Shown here piece after piece: positions 54,756 through 55,762 of a DNA stretch of 55,762 bases (position 1 is the first letter of the stretch; each line of letters begins with the position of its first letter). Source of the stretch: Emiliania huxleyi CCMP1516 (taxonomy: Eukaryota; Haptophyta; Isochrysidales; Noelaerhabdaceae); assembly GCF_000372725.1 (NCBI RefSeq), contig NW_005199370.1, forward strand, positions 46,794 through 102,555, in the 5' to 3' direction. Position numbers and translations under genes: made by a program. The notes under the pieces were generated by a model that searched no databases, was not told the origin of the DNA, and saw only the letters and a list, made by a program, of their open reading frames with translations.

Positions 54756-55762
54756 CTGCCAGCCATGGCCGTGACTCCGCTGTCGGTGTGTCGCGGGGGA
54801 CGTTATTGGCCCTCTGCCAAGCAAGGCGCCGGGCGGTGTCCGCCGGCGCCGCCGTTGAGCAGTGAGCCTGTGGGGGTAGGTAGGGCGCGGGTCGGCAGTC
54901 CCCACGAGTTGAGCCGCCGTGCCGGGGTCCGCGCCCTTCCCGGAGGGTGAAGGCTTGCGCGCGGTAGCGTGCCTGTGTGCTCCAGGATGCGAGGGGCTCC
55001 ACTCCGTTTTGCCCGCCGAGGGGCGGTGGCCCATCAGCCGACTGAGTCAGGAGCCGACACCCGGCCCTCACACGACACCCGTGCGGCGTTCAGAGAGTTC
55101 ACACACAATGGGACCGCCCGTCCTCCTCAATTCGATCGGGACCCCCGGGGGTCGTTACATGCGCCTCGTCACACCGGTGCGAGCTCCATTCGCGGCTCCA
55201 ATCGCCCCAAGTCACCCCGAGTCGCCTGTCCAAAAACCCTCCCCCGTGACACGGTGGAAACGCCCATTGTGGGCTGAAGCGGCTGTCGCCGGGGAGCGTA
55301 ACGATCGCGGCGCGCCGCGACCGTCTTCTCTCGCCGCCACGTTACCCCCCCCACCCCTTTGGGCCGCGAGAGTACCATACCATACCCCGGAAAAAGTTGG
55401 AACCCAGTCCCGTGCTGAAAGAAAGAAAACATGCGTAGAGGCACATGCACATGCTAAAACAATGCTAAAAAAGCACTTTTGGTGCTTGTTCGTCCTGAGA
55501 AGGGGGGGTGGACGTACGCCAGCGGCACGAGGCTCGAGGGCTTCAGCCACACAGCGCTTGAGCGGCCGCACACTGCTCGGTACCCCCCCTGCACATCTAA
55601 AGCCATGGCCGACCCCCCCCCCCAGCAGCAGCGCTTTGCTGCTGGGGGGGTCGGGACCCCCCCCCCCCTAGGTGGAGGCCTTTTTCCTGGGGGGGGATTG
55701 GTTGGGATCCTCTGTCCAAAACTGTGAGTTGTTAATAGTTATTGTTTTTTTCCCAATGGTCA
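54753..55762. other. Right end of window, nothing supported
   Basis: Frames are proline- or arginine-rich shadows. A C-tract/G-tract hairpin (GACCCCCCC-AGCAGC with GCTGCTGGGGGGGTC) lies at 55611-55652. Confidence 0.45.

Noticed and set aside
54919..55671. 250-codon plus ORF near the right edge
   Set aside because: No domain, mixed composition, includes a C-tract hairpin; judged to be chance.

Overview
The window looks like nuclear DNA of a GC-rich, intron-rich unicellular alga with a secondary red-type plastid. A haptophyte close to Emiliania/Gephyrocapsa huxleyi is my best guess. Reasons: strongly GC-biased third codon positions, short introns of about 60-300 bp, very frequent GC-AG introns, introns filled with 10-11 bp tandem repeats, a bipartite (signal peptide plus transit-like) plastid presequence on a bestrophin homologue, and a 100-N scaffold gap at 16357-16456. 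The species call is inference. All exon structures were joined by hand from reading frame, splice-site dinucleotides and family similarity.

Layout, left to right. PP1-type phosphatase (-, truncated by the window edge). Secreted Cys-rich protein (-, 2545-4131). A retroposition-like insertion (4796-5731) just upstream of a VWA protein (+, 5790-7349). Twelve-exon RGS-domain protein (+, 8940-11654). A MITE copy and direct repeats (12070-13017). An RS-rich ORF (-) beside a small ORF (+) (13206-14127). A five-exon unknown protein (+, 15546-16818). BASS-type transporter (+, 17068-18222). Truncated-looking unknown gene (-, 18759-19887) abutting a dispersed repeat. Second MITE copy, inverted (20269-20852). 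Plastid bestrophin-like channel (-, 21142-22900). HTTM-like membrane protein (+, 24125-25836). Seven-exon GH3 glucosidase (-, 26138-28923). A 2.2-kb TTAA-flanked element (29166-31377). Small secreted acidic protein (-, 32335-32748). Uncertain ORFs and a satellite (33048-34965). DUF1997-like protein (+, 35479-36382). Eight-exon DDX47/Rrp3 DEAD-box helicase (-, 37034-39896). EGF-exostosin protein (+, to 43051). Repeat copy and an RNase H remnant (43309-44418). CXXC-homeodomain-transmembrane protein (+, 44663-46793). Protein with a C48/Ulp1-like domain (+, 48109-50717). Frameshifted SRPBCC protein (-, 52013-52589). MYB/SANT protein (-, 53492-54601).

The genes do not form a pathway; this is ordinary eukaryotic gene order. 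The standout signal is in the introns. In many of them the first bases of the intron are a copy of the first bases of the next exon (7 to about 26 bp), and the DNA between the two copies is either a 10-11 bp minisatellite or a short unique insert. Splicing removes the 5' copy plus the insert and restores an uninterrupted, conserved protein. Two unrelated genes (DDX47 on -, exostosin on +) carry the same 41-nt insert (37/41 identical), and the same minisatellite units recur in RGS, bestrophin and DDX47 introns. This is what recent intron gain by mobile, target-duplicating introner-like elements would leave. Of 46 introns I could reconstruct, about 26 use a GC donor.
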